A DNA stretch of 64,000 nt from Herbaspirillum sp. 3R11 (GTDB lineage: Bacteria; Pseudomonadota; Gammaproteobacteria; Burkholderiales; Burkholderiaceae_D), in assembly GCF_004563925.1 (NCBI RefSeq), contig NZ_SPNJ01000001.1, forward strand, positions 1,178,001 through 1,242,000. Direction: 5' to 3'. Each line of letters starts with the position of its first letter. Within the stretch, counting starts at the first letter, position 1. The notes under the pieces were generated by a model. That model did not search any database. It had not been told where the DNA came from and saw only the letters and a program-made list of their open reading frames with translations. Of the stretch, positions 18,412-25,907 are shown piece after piece. The position numbers and the translations under genes are program-made.

Positions 18412-18699
18412 TCATGTGGACAGCGAGCGCAGGAAGACCCAGGGATAGATCCCGCGGTCGTGTCCGTCGCTGAACACCAGCTGCACGCCATATTCGCCCA
18501 CCGGACGGATATCGGCCAGCTGGATGTCGTCCTGCACCGTCAAGGCCTCGCCTGAATTGCGGCGGATGGTTTTGCAATCGGCGCACTGGCATTGTCCGCG
18601 CAGCAAGGCATGCGTCAGCGCCTGCTGGGCACTGTCGTCCCACTCGATATGCAGGGTGGCCGAAGGCTTGTGGTTGCGGAGGCTGAGCGGATGCGCCAT
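18412..18699 (-). CDS. DUF971 domain protein
   Basis: 95 residues matching DUF971, the fold also found at the N-terminus of gamma-butyrobetaine hydroxylase. The Cys cluster 'CQCADCK' (about residues 36-42) is the usual metal-binding element, and 'GIYPWVFLRSL' ends the domain. It lies 17 bases after the HEAT-repeat gene on the same strand, so it is likely the last gene of the ABC/AprAB-like run. Function unknown. Confidence 0.85.
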   Translation of the reverse strand: MAHPLSLRNHKPSATLHIEWDDSAQQALTHALLRGQCQCADCKTIRRNSGEALTVQDDIQLADIRPVGEYGVQLVFSDGHDRGIYPWVFLRSLST

Positions 18700-18716
18700 G
18701 GGATTTTTTCGGGCCT

Positions 18717-19703
18717 TCAGACGGCAAGACGAATCTGTTCCAGCGCCAGCCTGACCGCCTTGCGCACTTCGGGATCGCCATCCTGTTCCGCTTCCAGCAA
18801 GGCCGGCAAGGCTGACGCGTCGCGGATTTCGCCGAGCGCCAGCGCCGCTTCCTTGCGCAGGTTGCTGATCTCGTGACGCAAGGTCGCCAGCAAGGGGACA
18901 ATCGCCTCCTTGCTGCGCAGCCGTCCAAGACTGCGTGTAGCGCGCAATCTCACTTGCCAGTAGGCATCGTCCAACGCCGCAATCAATTCCGTCGTGGCCG
19001 CCGCCAGGCGCAGTTTGCCGAGCGTGGTCGCGGCTTCTTCGCGCACCTGCCAGGCGGCGTCGCGCAAGGCTGACAACAAGGCCGGCAAGACGCTTTCGTC
19101 GGTGGCAAAGCCGAGCGCGCCGGTTGCGGCGCGTCGCACTTCCGGATCGCTGTCGCTCGCAGCCAGCTGCATGATGGGCGCCAGTGCGCGGCCTTGCTTC
19201 AGATAGCCGAGCACGGAAATCGCTTCGCGCCGCACCGACGCGTCGGCGTGAGCGAGGGCCGCCAGCGCCGGCTCCAGACTGTCGGGCACGCGCAGCTCGC
19301 GCAAGGCGCGCAGGATCGCGACGCGCACGAACGGGCGCTCATCCTGTGCATGCGGCAACAGCAATTCCGCCGAGGCCGGGTCTTTCAATTCGCTCAGCGC
19401 GTGGGCGGCGGCTTCGCGCACTTCGGTGTCTTCGTCGGTCAGCAGCACGATCAGGCCGGCGACGCTGTCGTCGCTTTCAAAGGCCTCCAGCGCACGGGCC
19501 GCTTCCAGCCGCACCTCGGGGGAAGGATCGCCGAGCGCCTCGACCAGCAGCGGCGCATGCTCATCGCCGGCGACGTCGATCAGGTCGAGAATGGCAATGC
19601 GCCGCACCGCGCTGTCGGGGTCACGCAAGCGCGTGCGGAACCGGCCGATGTCGTCGTCCGGGTTGGCGTTGGAAGAGGTGTTGAGGTTGATGACTGCGCT
19701 CAC
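18717..19703 (-). CDS. HEAT-repeat protein (PBS-lyase type repeats)
   Basis: 328 residues built almost entirely of about nine 31-residue HEAT/PBS-lyase repeats ('DPEVRRAATGALG', 'DASVRREAISVLG', 'DAAWQVREEAATTLGKL'), from residue 25 to the end. This is a protein-binding scaffold fold with no catalytic motif. The start is a GTG at 19703 with AAGGAAAC upstream. It lies 9 bases after the ABC ATPase gene, so it is probably cotranscribed and may act on the AprAB-like complex or its maturation. Confidence 0.88.
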   Translation of the reverse strand: MSAVINLNTSSNANPDDDIGRFRTRLRDPDSAVRRIAILDLIDVAGDEHAPLLVEALGDPSPEVRLEAARALEAFESDDSVAGLIVLLTDEDTEVREAAAHALSELKDPASAELLLPHAQDERPFVRVAILRALRELRVPDSLEPALAALAHADASVRREAISVLGYLKQGRALAPIMQLAASDSDPEVRRAATGALGFATDESVLPALLSALRDAAWQVREEAATTLGKLRLAAATTELIAALDDAYWQVRLRATRSLGRLRSKEAIVPLLATLRHEISNLRKEAALALGEIRDASALPALLEAEQDGDPEVRKAVRLALEQIRLAV

Positions 19704-19712
19704 TGCGTTTCC

Positions 19713-20558
19713 TTAAATGGCGAATTGAATACGGGACAGGTCGGGCGCACCCAAGGGGCTCAGTCGTTCCAGCGGCACCACCCGGGTTTCCGGATGGAGC
19801 AGGGCGAGACAGTGCCGCTTGAGTTCGGTGAACGCGCGCGAGGTCACCAGCTCCGGTCCGCGCGGGCGGGCGAAATCAAGTTTGATTTCCTCGATGATGC
19901 GTCCCGGCCGCGGGCTCATGACCAGGATGCGATCGGCCAGGAACAGCGCTTCGTCGATGTCGTGGGTGATGAACAAAATAGTGGTCTCGATGCGCGCCCA
20001 GACTTCCAGCAACAGCTCCTGCATCTTGAGCCGGGTCTGCGCGTCGAGTGCGCCGAACGGTTCATCCATCAGCATCACGCGCGGATGGTTGATCAGCACA
20101 CGGGCGATTTCCACGCGCTGCTGCATGCCGCCGGACAAGTGCGCCGGATAGCTGTGTTCGAAGTCTTCCAGTCCGACCAGTTTCAGCAGGTCGCGTGCGC
20201 GCTGATGACGCTCACCGCGCGCCACGCCCTTCATCTTCAGGCCGAAGGCGACGTTGTCGAGCACGCGTTTCCATGGAAACAGCGTGTGATGCTGGAACAC
20301 CAGCCCGCGATCCGGATGCGGGCCGTCGACTGCGGCGCCGTCCACGCGCACGCTGCCGGCGCTGGCGCGCAGATGTCCGGCCAGCGCACCCAGCAGGGTC
20401 GACTTGCCGCAGCCGGACGGCCCCAGCACGCAGACGAATTCGCCGGGCGCGATGGAAATGGAGACGTCCTGCAACGCCTCAAAGCGGCGCTTGCCTTCGC
20501 CGAGCTCGATATGCAGGCGATCAATCTCGACCTTGCCGAATTTTTCCGTTGTCGTCAT
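19713..20558 (-). CDS. NitT/TauT-type ABC transporter ATP-binding protein
   Basis: 281 residues. Walker A is GPSGCGKST, the signature LSGGMQQRV, Walker B MLMDEPFGALDAQT and the H-loop ITHDIDEAL. The Q-loop 'VFQHHTLFPW' is the form typical of SsuB/TauB/NrtD ATPases. It belongs with the permease 4 bases upstream and the binding protein beyond it. Confidence 0.93.
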   Translation of the reverse strand: MTTTEKFGKVEIDRLHIELGEGKRRFEALQDVSISIAPGEFVCVLGPSGCGKSTLLGALAGHLRASAGSVRVDGAAVDGPHPDRGLVFQHHTLFPWKRVLDNVAFGLKMKGVARGERHQRARDLLKLVGLEDFEHSYPAHLSGGMQQRVEIARVLINHPRVMLMDEPFGALDAQTRLKMQELLLEVWARIETTILFITHDIDEALFLADRILVMSPRPGRIIEEIKLDFARPRGPELVTSRAFTELKRHCLALLHPETRVVPLERLSPLGAPDLSRIQFAI

Positions 20559-20562
20559 ATGC

Positions 20563-21444
20563 CTACCTTTGCAACAGATACCAGGGCATCAGCAAGCCGC
20601 CCAGTTTCTTGATCAGGGCGCTGCTGCCCATGCCCATGACGCCGATGAAGAGCATGCCGACGATGATGTCCGCATAGTTCTGGATCGTGTACGAGGCCCA
20701 GGTGTAGTAGCCGATGCCGAACTGGCCGGCGATCATTTCCGCCGTGACCAGGCAGAACCATGCCGTGCCCATGCCGATCGACAGGCCGGTGACGATGCTG
20801 GGCGCTGCCGCCGGCAGGATGACTTCGGTGAAGATGGCGCGCCGGCCACTGCCCAGGCTGCGCGCCGAAGCGATCAGGCGGGCGTCTACGCCTTCGACGC
20901 CGTGGATGGTGTTGAGCAGGATGGGAAACAGCGCGCCGATGAAGGTGATGTAGATCATCGATATCTCCGACGACGGGAACATCAGGATAGACAGCGGTAT
21001 CCACGCCACCGCCGGAATCGGCCGCAATAATTCCAGCGGCGGCAACAAGACGTCAGCGAGCCAGCGCACCCGGCCGATCAGCATGCCCAGCACGATCCCC
21101 GCCAATGCAGCGACGACGAAGCCGGCGAACACCCGGTACAGGCTGGCGCTCAGATGCGACAGCAGCTTGGGCGATTGCGCCAGCGTCCAGGCAGCCTGCA
21201 GGACTTCCTTCGGCGACGGCACGTTCTGGAACGTGATCAGTCCCAGGTTGAGATGCACGGTGGACGCCCATTGCCACAGCAACAGGCAGACCGCGACGGA
21301 AGCCAGGCGCAGGCCATAGTGCAGCCACTGCCTCAGGACCGCGTCCAGCGAGGGCAGCGCCGAAGATGCCGATAAGGTCGGCGATGCCGCATCGTCTTGC
21401 CGCACGCTATCCGCTGCCGGACTGTAGGAAGAACTCAAGGCCAT
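20563..21444 (-). CDS. NitT/TauT-type ABC transporter permease
   Basis: 293 residues with about six membrane helices and the BPD-transport EAA loop 'LIASARSLGSGRRAIFTEVILP'. ATG 21444 is chosen because GGAG lies 7 bases upstream; a TTG six codons earlier is less likely. The N-terminal ~45 residues are polar and longer than usual. It forms the homodimeric channel for the importer encoded around it. Confidence 0.92.
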   Translation of the reverse strand: MALSSSYSPAADSVRQDDAASPTLSASSALPSLDAVLRQWLHYGLRLASVAVCLLLWQWASTVHLNLGLITFQNVPSPKEVLQAAWTLAQSPKLLSHLSASLYRVFAGFVVAALAGIVLGMLIGRVRWLADVLLPPLELLRPIPAVAWIPLSILMFPSSEISMIYITFIGALFPILLNTIHGVEGVDARLIASARSLGSGRRAIFTEVILPAAAPSIVTGLSIGMGTAWFCLVTAEMIAGQFGIGYYTWASYTIQNYADIIVGMLFIGVMGMGSSALIKKLGGLLMPWYLLQR

Positions 21445-21468
21445 GATCTGACTCCGTCGCAATAGGCT

Positions 21469-22893
21469 TTACACCGAACCGGCTTTGGCGGCGCTGAAGT
21501 CCAGCACCTTGCCGTTGTTCTTCTTCGCCCACGCTTCGGCGGAACTCTTCAGCAGGAAAGCGCTGACGTCGTTCTTGCCTTGCACGAACCACGCATCGGC
21601 AGCCAGCAGCTTCAGGCCGCTGTCACGATCGTGTGCATAGACGGTGCGGATCTTCTTGCCGGATTTTTCCAGCTTGCGTGCTTCCGACAAAGCGGTTTCC
21701 AGCGAGGCGTAGTGACGCACCAGCGGTTCGCCCTGGACCCAGATCTGGCCGACGCGTTTCGGATCGGTGATGGCTTTGCCGGTCAGGCTGTCCTTGGCGG
21801 TCAGCGGCGACTTGGCGTAGTTTTTCAGATGCGCTTCGTAGTCGAGGCCGGATTGCTTGAATGCCGTGCGCAGGTACTCGTCGACGATGAAGGTGTTGGC
21901 GTCGAGATCGGTCTCGGTGCGCTTCATGGCTTTGAGCGTATCGATCGAGGTCTTGATCGCCTGGCGGTATTCCGGCTTCCAGGTGAAGTCGCGCGTCTGC
22001 AGGCCGAGCGGGCCGTGGAACAGGTAATTGACCTCGGCTTCGATGCCGGTGACTTTTTCGATCAGCTCGCTGTACTTCTCCGGCTCGGCGGTGAAAAGGC
22101 GATCCGCTTCGATGGCGGCGCGCAGGTAGGCGACCACGATCTCGGGATATTTCTTCGCATAGTCGGAATCGACCAGGCTGCCATGCAGCGTCGGCGTGTT
22201 GGCTTGCGAGCCGTCGAAGATCTTGCGTGCGTAGCCGCGATGCGGGAACAACTCGGCGAACGGGACAAAGTCGGCGTGCGCATCGATCTTGTTGCTCTGC
22301 AGTGCAGAGCCGGCCACTTCAGGCGCCTGGGTGATGATGTTCACGTCCTTTTCCGGATCCCAGCCCTGGTCCTTGACGGCGCGCAGCAGCATGCCGTGCG
22401 CGGTGGAGGCGAACGGCACCGAGATCGTCTTGCCCTTCAGTTCGGCCAGCGATTGCACGGTCGACGCCTTCGGCACCACGATGCCGTTGCCGCTGCCGGT
22501 CGTGCTGCCCGACAGCACGGTGATGAACAGGCTGCGCTTGCCGGCCTTCTGGAACGCCGCGCCATTGAACGAACCCGGGAAGTCGGCCATCGCGCCGAGG
22601 TCGAGCTTGCCGGCCACCATTTCATTGGTCAGCGGCGCGCCCGAGGTGAAGTTCTTCCACTGGATGTCGTATTGCGCATCTTTGTATTTGCCATCGTGCG
22701 GCAGGTATTTCTCCAGCAGTTTCAACTCGCGGATCAGCAGGCCGCCGGTGGCGCAGTTGATGGTCGTGTCCTGGGTGCCGATGGCGATGCGGATGGTTTC
22801 TGCATGAGCAGAAGTGGTGGCGACCATGGAGGCGGTCGCAAAGGCCAGCGACAAGCTGAACAGGCTTTTATAGATGTTGTGACGCAATTGCAT
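21469..22893 (-). CDS. NitT/TauT-type ABC substrate-binding protein with NosL-like C-terminal domain
   Basis: 474 residues, about 140 longer than the usual SsuA/TauA-type receptor. A signal peptide ends near 'TTSAHAE' (residue 31). The receptor domain spans about 32-375 ('IRIAIGTQDTTINCATGGLL', 'LKGKTISVPFASTAHGMLL'). Residues 378-468 resemble the copper chaperone fold NosL ('GQIWVQGEPLVRHYASLETALSEAR', 'RTVYAHDRDSG', 'AWAKKNNGKVLDF'), but the Cys and the Met-Gly ligand region expected in NosL are not seen. The NosL assignment is from memory of the family pattern. RBS aggggat supports ATG 22893. Confidence 0.85.
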   Translation of the reverse strand: MQLRHNIYKSLFSLSLAFATASMVATTSAHAETIRIAIGTQDTTINCATGGLLIRELKLLEKYLPHDGKYKDAQYDIQWKNFTSGAPLTNEMVAGKLDLGAMADFPGSFNGAAFQKAGKRSLFITVLSGSTTGSGNGIVVPKASTVQSLAELKGKTISVPFASTAHGMLLRAVKDQGWDPEKDVNIITQAPEVAGSALQSNKIDAHADFVPFAELFPHRGYARKIFDGSQANTPTLHGSLVDSDYAKKYPEIVVAYLRAAIEADRLFTAEPEKYSELIEKVTGIEAEVNYLFHGPLGLQTRDFTWKPEYRQAIKTSIDTLKAMKRTETDLDANTFIVDEYLRTAFKQSGLDYEAHLKNYAKSPLTAKDSLTGKAITDPKRVGQIWVQGEPLVRHYASLETALSEARKLEKSGKKIRTVYAHDRDSGLKLLAADAWFVQGKNDVSAFLLKSSAEAWAKKNNGKVLDFSAAKAGSV

Positions 22894-22950
22894 TGTTATA
22901 TCCCCTGATGAAAGATCTGCATGGACGACTGCCGCACTGTAGCCAGTGCG

Positions 22951-23184
22951 TCAACGCAACAGATACGGTATGTCTACATGGACTGCCCCGGTCGGGCAGT
23001 CCTTCTCACAGGGCATGCAATACCAGCACTCGTCGAACTTCATGAAGGCCTTGCCTTTGGTGAGGTCGATGGCGAGCACATCGAGCGGGCAGACGTCGAC
23101 GCAGACGGTGCAGCCTTTTTCGGCGATGCATTTGTCTTCGTCGATGGTGACGGGGACGTTGGTGATGTTGAAGGCGGTTGGCAT
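22951..23184 (-). CDS. AprB-like ferredoxin with two 4Fe-4S clusters
   Basis: 77 residues with two cluster motifs: Cys19, Cys25, Cys28, Cys32 (C-x5-C-x2-C-x3-CP) and Cys54, Cys57, Cys60, Cys64 (C-x2-C-x2-C-x3-CP). The second, 'ECWYCMPCEKDCP', closely resembles the adenylylsulfate-reductase beta subunit (AprB). AprB is normally about 150 residues with a long C-terminal tail that wraps the alpha subunit; that tail is absent here. It directly follows the AprA-like flavoprotein and should pass electrons to or from its FAD. Confidence 0.9.
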   Translation of the reverse strand: MPTAFNITNVPVTIDEDKCIAEKGCTVCVDVCPLDVLAIDLTKGKAFMKFDECWYCMPCEKDCPTGAVHVDIPYLLR

Positions 23185-23211
23185 GGGTGGGTCCTCACTC
23201 GTTGTCAGGTG

Positions 23212-24969
23212 TCAGGCGGCTGCAGGCTCAGCTGTAGCTGTAATTCCAGCAGCTGCATCTTTCTTGATGCGCAGGTGCTGGTAGGCGTCTTTTTCCTGGT
23301 CGTCGAGCGCGACGATATAGGGCTCGATGGGACGCTTGAAGCAGGTCATGACGTCCTGCTGCTTTTGCAGTTGCACGTGCACCAGCCATTCGGCGTCGTT
23401 GCGTTCCGGATAGTCGACCCGGTTGTGGTACAGGCCCCAGCGGCTTTCCGTGCGGTACAGCGAGGCGCGCGCGGCCATTTCGGCGCAGTCGCGGATGGCG
23501 TGGACTTCCAGCGCGCGCATCAGCTCGTGCGGATTGCGCGCCTGCAGGCGGTCGAGGTCTTCGCGGATGGATTCGAAGCGCGACAGGCCGATCTCCATCT
23601 TGCGCGTGACCTTGGGCGGCTGCAGGTAGTCGTTGACCATGCGGCGCAGCTTGTATTCCACCTGGTTGGGCGGCAGGCCATCGGTGCGTTGCAGCGGCGC
23701 CCAGACGCGTTCGCGTTCAGCGTCGACCTGCTGCTGGCTGACGTCGGCGAGTGGCTGCTCGGCGCAATAGCGCGCCGCGCTTTCACCGGCGATCTTGCCG
23801 TAGACGAAGGCGCCCAGCATGTAGTTGTGCGGCACGCAGGCAAGGTCGCCGGCGGCATACAGGCCAGGGACGGTGGTCTCGGCATGTTCGTTGACCCACA
23901 CGCCGGAAGCCGAGTGGCCGCTGCACAAGCCGATTTCGGAGATGTGCATTTCCACCATCTGTTCGCGGTAGTTGGTGCCGCGTCCTTCGTGGAAGCGACC
24001 GCGGCTGGGACGCTCGTTGGTGTGCAGGATGGTCTCGATGGTGCTGATGGTTTCTTCGGCGAGATGGTTCAGCTTGAGAAACACCGGGCCGTTGCCGCCT
24101 TGCAGTTCGTTGTAGAACTCCTGCATCATCTGGCCGCTCCAGTAATCGCATTCGATGAAGCGTTCGCCGTGGCTGTTGGTCGTGAAACCGCCGAAGGGGC
24201 CGGTGACGTAGGCGCATGCCGGTCCGTTGTAATCCTTGATCAGCGGATTGATCTGGAAGCATTCGATGCCCGACAGTTCGGCGCCGGCGTGGTACGCCAT
24301 GCTGTAGCCGTCGCCGGCGTTGGTCGGGTTTTCATAAGTGCCGAACAGGTAGCCGGACGCCGGCAGGCCGAGGCGACCTGCCGCGCCCGTGGACAGCACC
24401 ACGGTCTTGGCGCGGATCACGTGGAAGTCGCCGGTGCGGCAATCGAACGCCATCGCGCCGGCGATGCTGCCGTCCTCGGCGGTGAGCAGGCGCGTCGCCA
24501 CCAGGCGGTTGGTGATTTCCACGCGGGCGCGCTTGAGGCGGCGGTACAGCACCTTCTTGATGTCATGGCCTTCCGGCATCGGCAGGACGTAGGTGCCCAT
24601 GTGGTGCACCTTGCGCATGGCGTAGTCGCCGGTCTCGTCCTTCTCGAACTTGACGCCCCAGCGGTCCAACTCCTCGATCATCGGGAAGCTGCCCTGGGCG
24701 TAGGCCATCACGGTCTTCTGATTGACGATGCCGTCGTTGGCGGTGGTGATTTCCTTGACGTATTGCTCGGGCGTGGCGAAGCCGGGCACGATGGCGTTGT
24801 TGAGTCCGTCCATGCCCATCGAGATGGCGCCGCTGCGCTTGACGTTGGCTTTTTCCAGCAGCAGTACGCGCAAGGCGGGATTGGCTTCCTTGGCTTTGGC
24901 GGCCGCCATCGGACCGGCGGTGCCGCCGCCGATGACCAGCACGTCGACGGTTTGGATATGGGTTTCCAT
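23212..24969 (-). CDS. AprA-like FAD oxidoreductase (fumarate reductase/succinate dehydrogenase flavoprotein family)
   Basis: 585 residues. The FAD-binding Rossmann motif is 'VLVIGGGTAGPMAAAKA' (about 10-26). The segment 'KANVKRSGAISMGMDGLNN' matches the flavin-site stretch of adenylylsulfate reductase alpha better than that of SdhA/FrdA. 'ASGYLFGTYENPTNAGDGYSMAYHAGAEL' and 'GLYAAGDLACVPHNYMLGAFVYGKIAG' complete the family pattern, and a helical C-terminal domain follows. No ATP sulfurylase or sulfite reductase gene is nearby, so true APS reduction is doubtful. It is likely cytosolic, paired with the two-cluster ferredoxin 27 bases downstream; the substrate probably enters through the adjacent ABC importer. 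Confidence 0.9.
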   Translation of the reverse strand: METHIQTVDVLVIGGGTAGPMAAAKAKEANPALRVLLLEKANVKRSGAISMGMDGLNNAIVPGFATPEQYVKEITTANDGIVNQKTVMAYAQGSFPMIEELDRWGVKFEKDETGDYAMRKVHHMGTYVLPMPEGHDIKKVLYRRLKRARVEITNRLVATRLLTAEDGSIAGAMAFDCRTGDFHVIRAKTVVLSTGAAGRLGLPASGYLFGTYENPTNAGDGYSMAYHAGAELSGIECFQINPLIKDYNGPACAYVTGPFGGFTTNSHGERFIECDYWSGQMMQEFYNELQGGNGPVFLKLNHLAEETISTIETILHTNERPSRGRFHEGRGTNYREQMVEMHISEIGLCSGHSASGVWVNEHAETTVPGLYAAGDLACVPHNYMLGAFVYGKIAGESAARYCAEQPLADVSQQQVDAERERVWAPLQRTDGLPPNQVEYKLRRMVNDYLQPPKVTRKMEIGLSRFESIREDLDRLQARNPHELMRALEVHAIRDCAEMAARASLYRTESRWGLYHNRVDYPERNDAEWLVHVQLQKQQDVMTCFKRPIEPYIVALDDQEKDAYQHLRIKKDAAAGITATAEPAAA

Positions 24970-25002
24970 GAGGTTCTCCTGTGTCCTGTATTTGTCCGGC
25001 GC

Positions 25003-25758
25003 TTATTCAGCCGTCGTTGGGCGGCGCGCAATGCGCAAGTGGTATTGGAAGGTCTCGCCGCGGAAGTACAGGTACTCGAAATCCAGCGGCTTGCCGTCGG
25101 CGGTATAGGTCAGGCGTTCAATCCGCAGCAGCGCGGTGCCTTCGCTGACCTGCAAGGCTTCGGCCAGTGCATGGTCGGCGATGACGGCGCCGATCTGCAG
25201 GTCGGCGTGGCCGAGCGCGATGCCGAAATCGTTTTCAAAGATCAGGAAGATGTCGCGGCCGGACAGGTCTTCATTGCGCAGGCGCTGGCCGAGTTCTTCC
25301 GGCAGGTAAGTGATTTCCAGCGACACCGGTTCGCGGTTGAGGTGGCGCACGCGGCGGATCTCCGCGACCGTGGTGCCGACTTCGACACCCAGTTGCTGCG
25401 CGACTTCGGCAGTGGCGGGCAGGGTGCGGTGACCGACTACACGGTTGTAGATTTCATAACCCTTGCGCGTCATCGCCTCGGCAAAACCTTCCAACCGGGT
25501 CAGTTCTTGCGCGGCCTTTTTCTTGGCGACGAAGGTGCCTTTGCCGGGAATCTTGAAGATCACGCCCTCGCGCTGCAGGTCGCTCAGGGCCTGGCGCACC
25601 GTGATGCGGCTGACGCCGAAGATGGCGCCCATTTCGCTCTCGGGCGGCAACTGCGCATGCGGGCCGTAGGTGCCGTCGAAGATGCGTTCGCGCAGCATGT
25701 CCTTGACCTGCACGTACAGAGGGATGGGAGAGGGTTCGACGATCTGGAAATCCGGCAT
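25003..25758 (-). CDS. GntR-family regulator, HutC/UTRA subfamily
   Basis: 251 residues: N-terminal winged HTH (about 8-75, 'PIPLYVQVKDMLRERIF', 'SRITVRQALSDLQREGVI') and a C-terminal UTRA ligand-binding domain ('EIRRVRHLNREPVSLEITYLP'). It is the first gene of the minus-strand run that includes the AprAB-like pair and ABC importer, 33 bases before the flavoprotein gene. A 20-bp perfect palindrome 34 bases upstream of its start is the probable operator, implying autoregulation. Confidence 0.93.
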   Translation of the reverse strand: MPDFQIVEPSPIPLYVQVKDMLRERIFDGTYGPHAQLPPESEMGAIFGVSRITVRQALSDLQREGVIFKIPGKGTFVAKKKAAQELTRLEGFAEAMTRKGYEIYNRVVGHRTLPATAEVAQQLGVEVGTTVAEIRRVRHLNREPVSLEITYLPEELGQRLRNEDLSGRDIFLIFENDFGIALGHADLQIGAVIADHALAEALQVSEGTALLRIERLTYTADGKPLDFEYLYFRGETFQYHLRIARRPTTAE

Positions 25759-25791
25759 TGCTTGTCCTGGCTATCGCTAGTTATCTTCAAT

Positions 25792-25811
25792 TAACCTGTC
25801 ATGACAGGTTA
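25792..25811. promoter_or_regulatory. Perfect 20-bp palindrome, candidate operator of the GntR regulator
   Basis: taacctgtcatgacaggtta is identical to its reverse complement over all 20 bases. It lies upstream of the GntR gene and sits between a possible -35 (TTGGTC, complement of 25813-25818) and -10 (TTAATT, complement of 25789-25794) on the minus strand, a position suited to repression. The centre GTCATGAC fits the GT-rich/AC-rich half-site style of GntR operators. Confidence 0.75.
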
Positions 25812-25907
25812 TGACCAATGTCCAGATGGTAGAGAGCCCGGCTTGTCTTGAGAACGAATCTCTTCGTACATGCTTATGAAGAAAATGATTTTCATGTCGC
25901 CATCGCC

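Noticed and set aside
22921..25794. 957-codon open frame on the + strand
   Set aside because: It lies wholly antisense to the ferredoxin, flavoprotein and GntR genes, which have clear family motifs. Long antisense frames are expected in high-GC DNA, and its product resembles no family.
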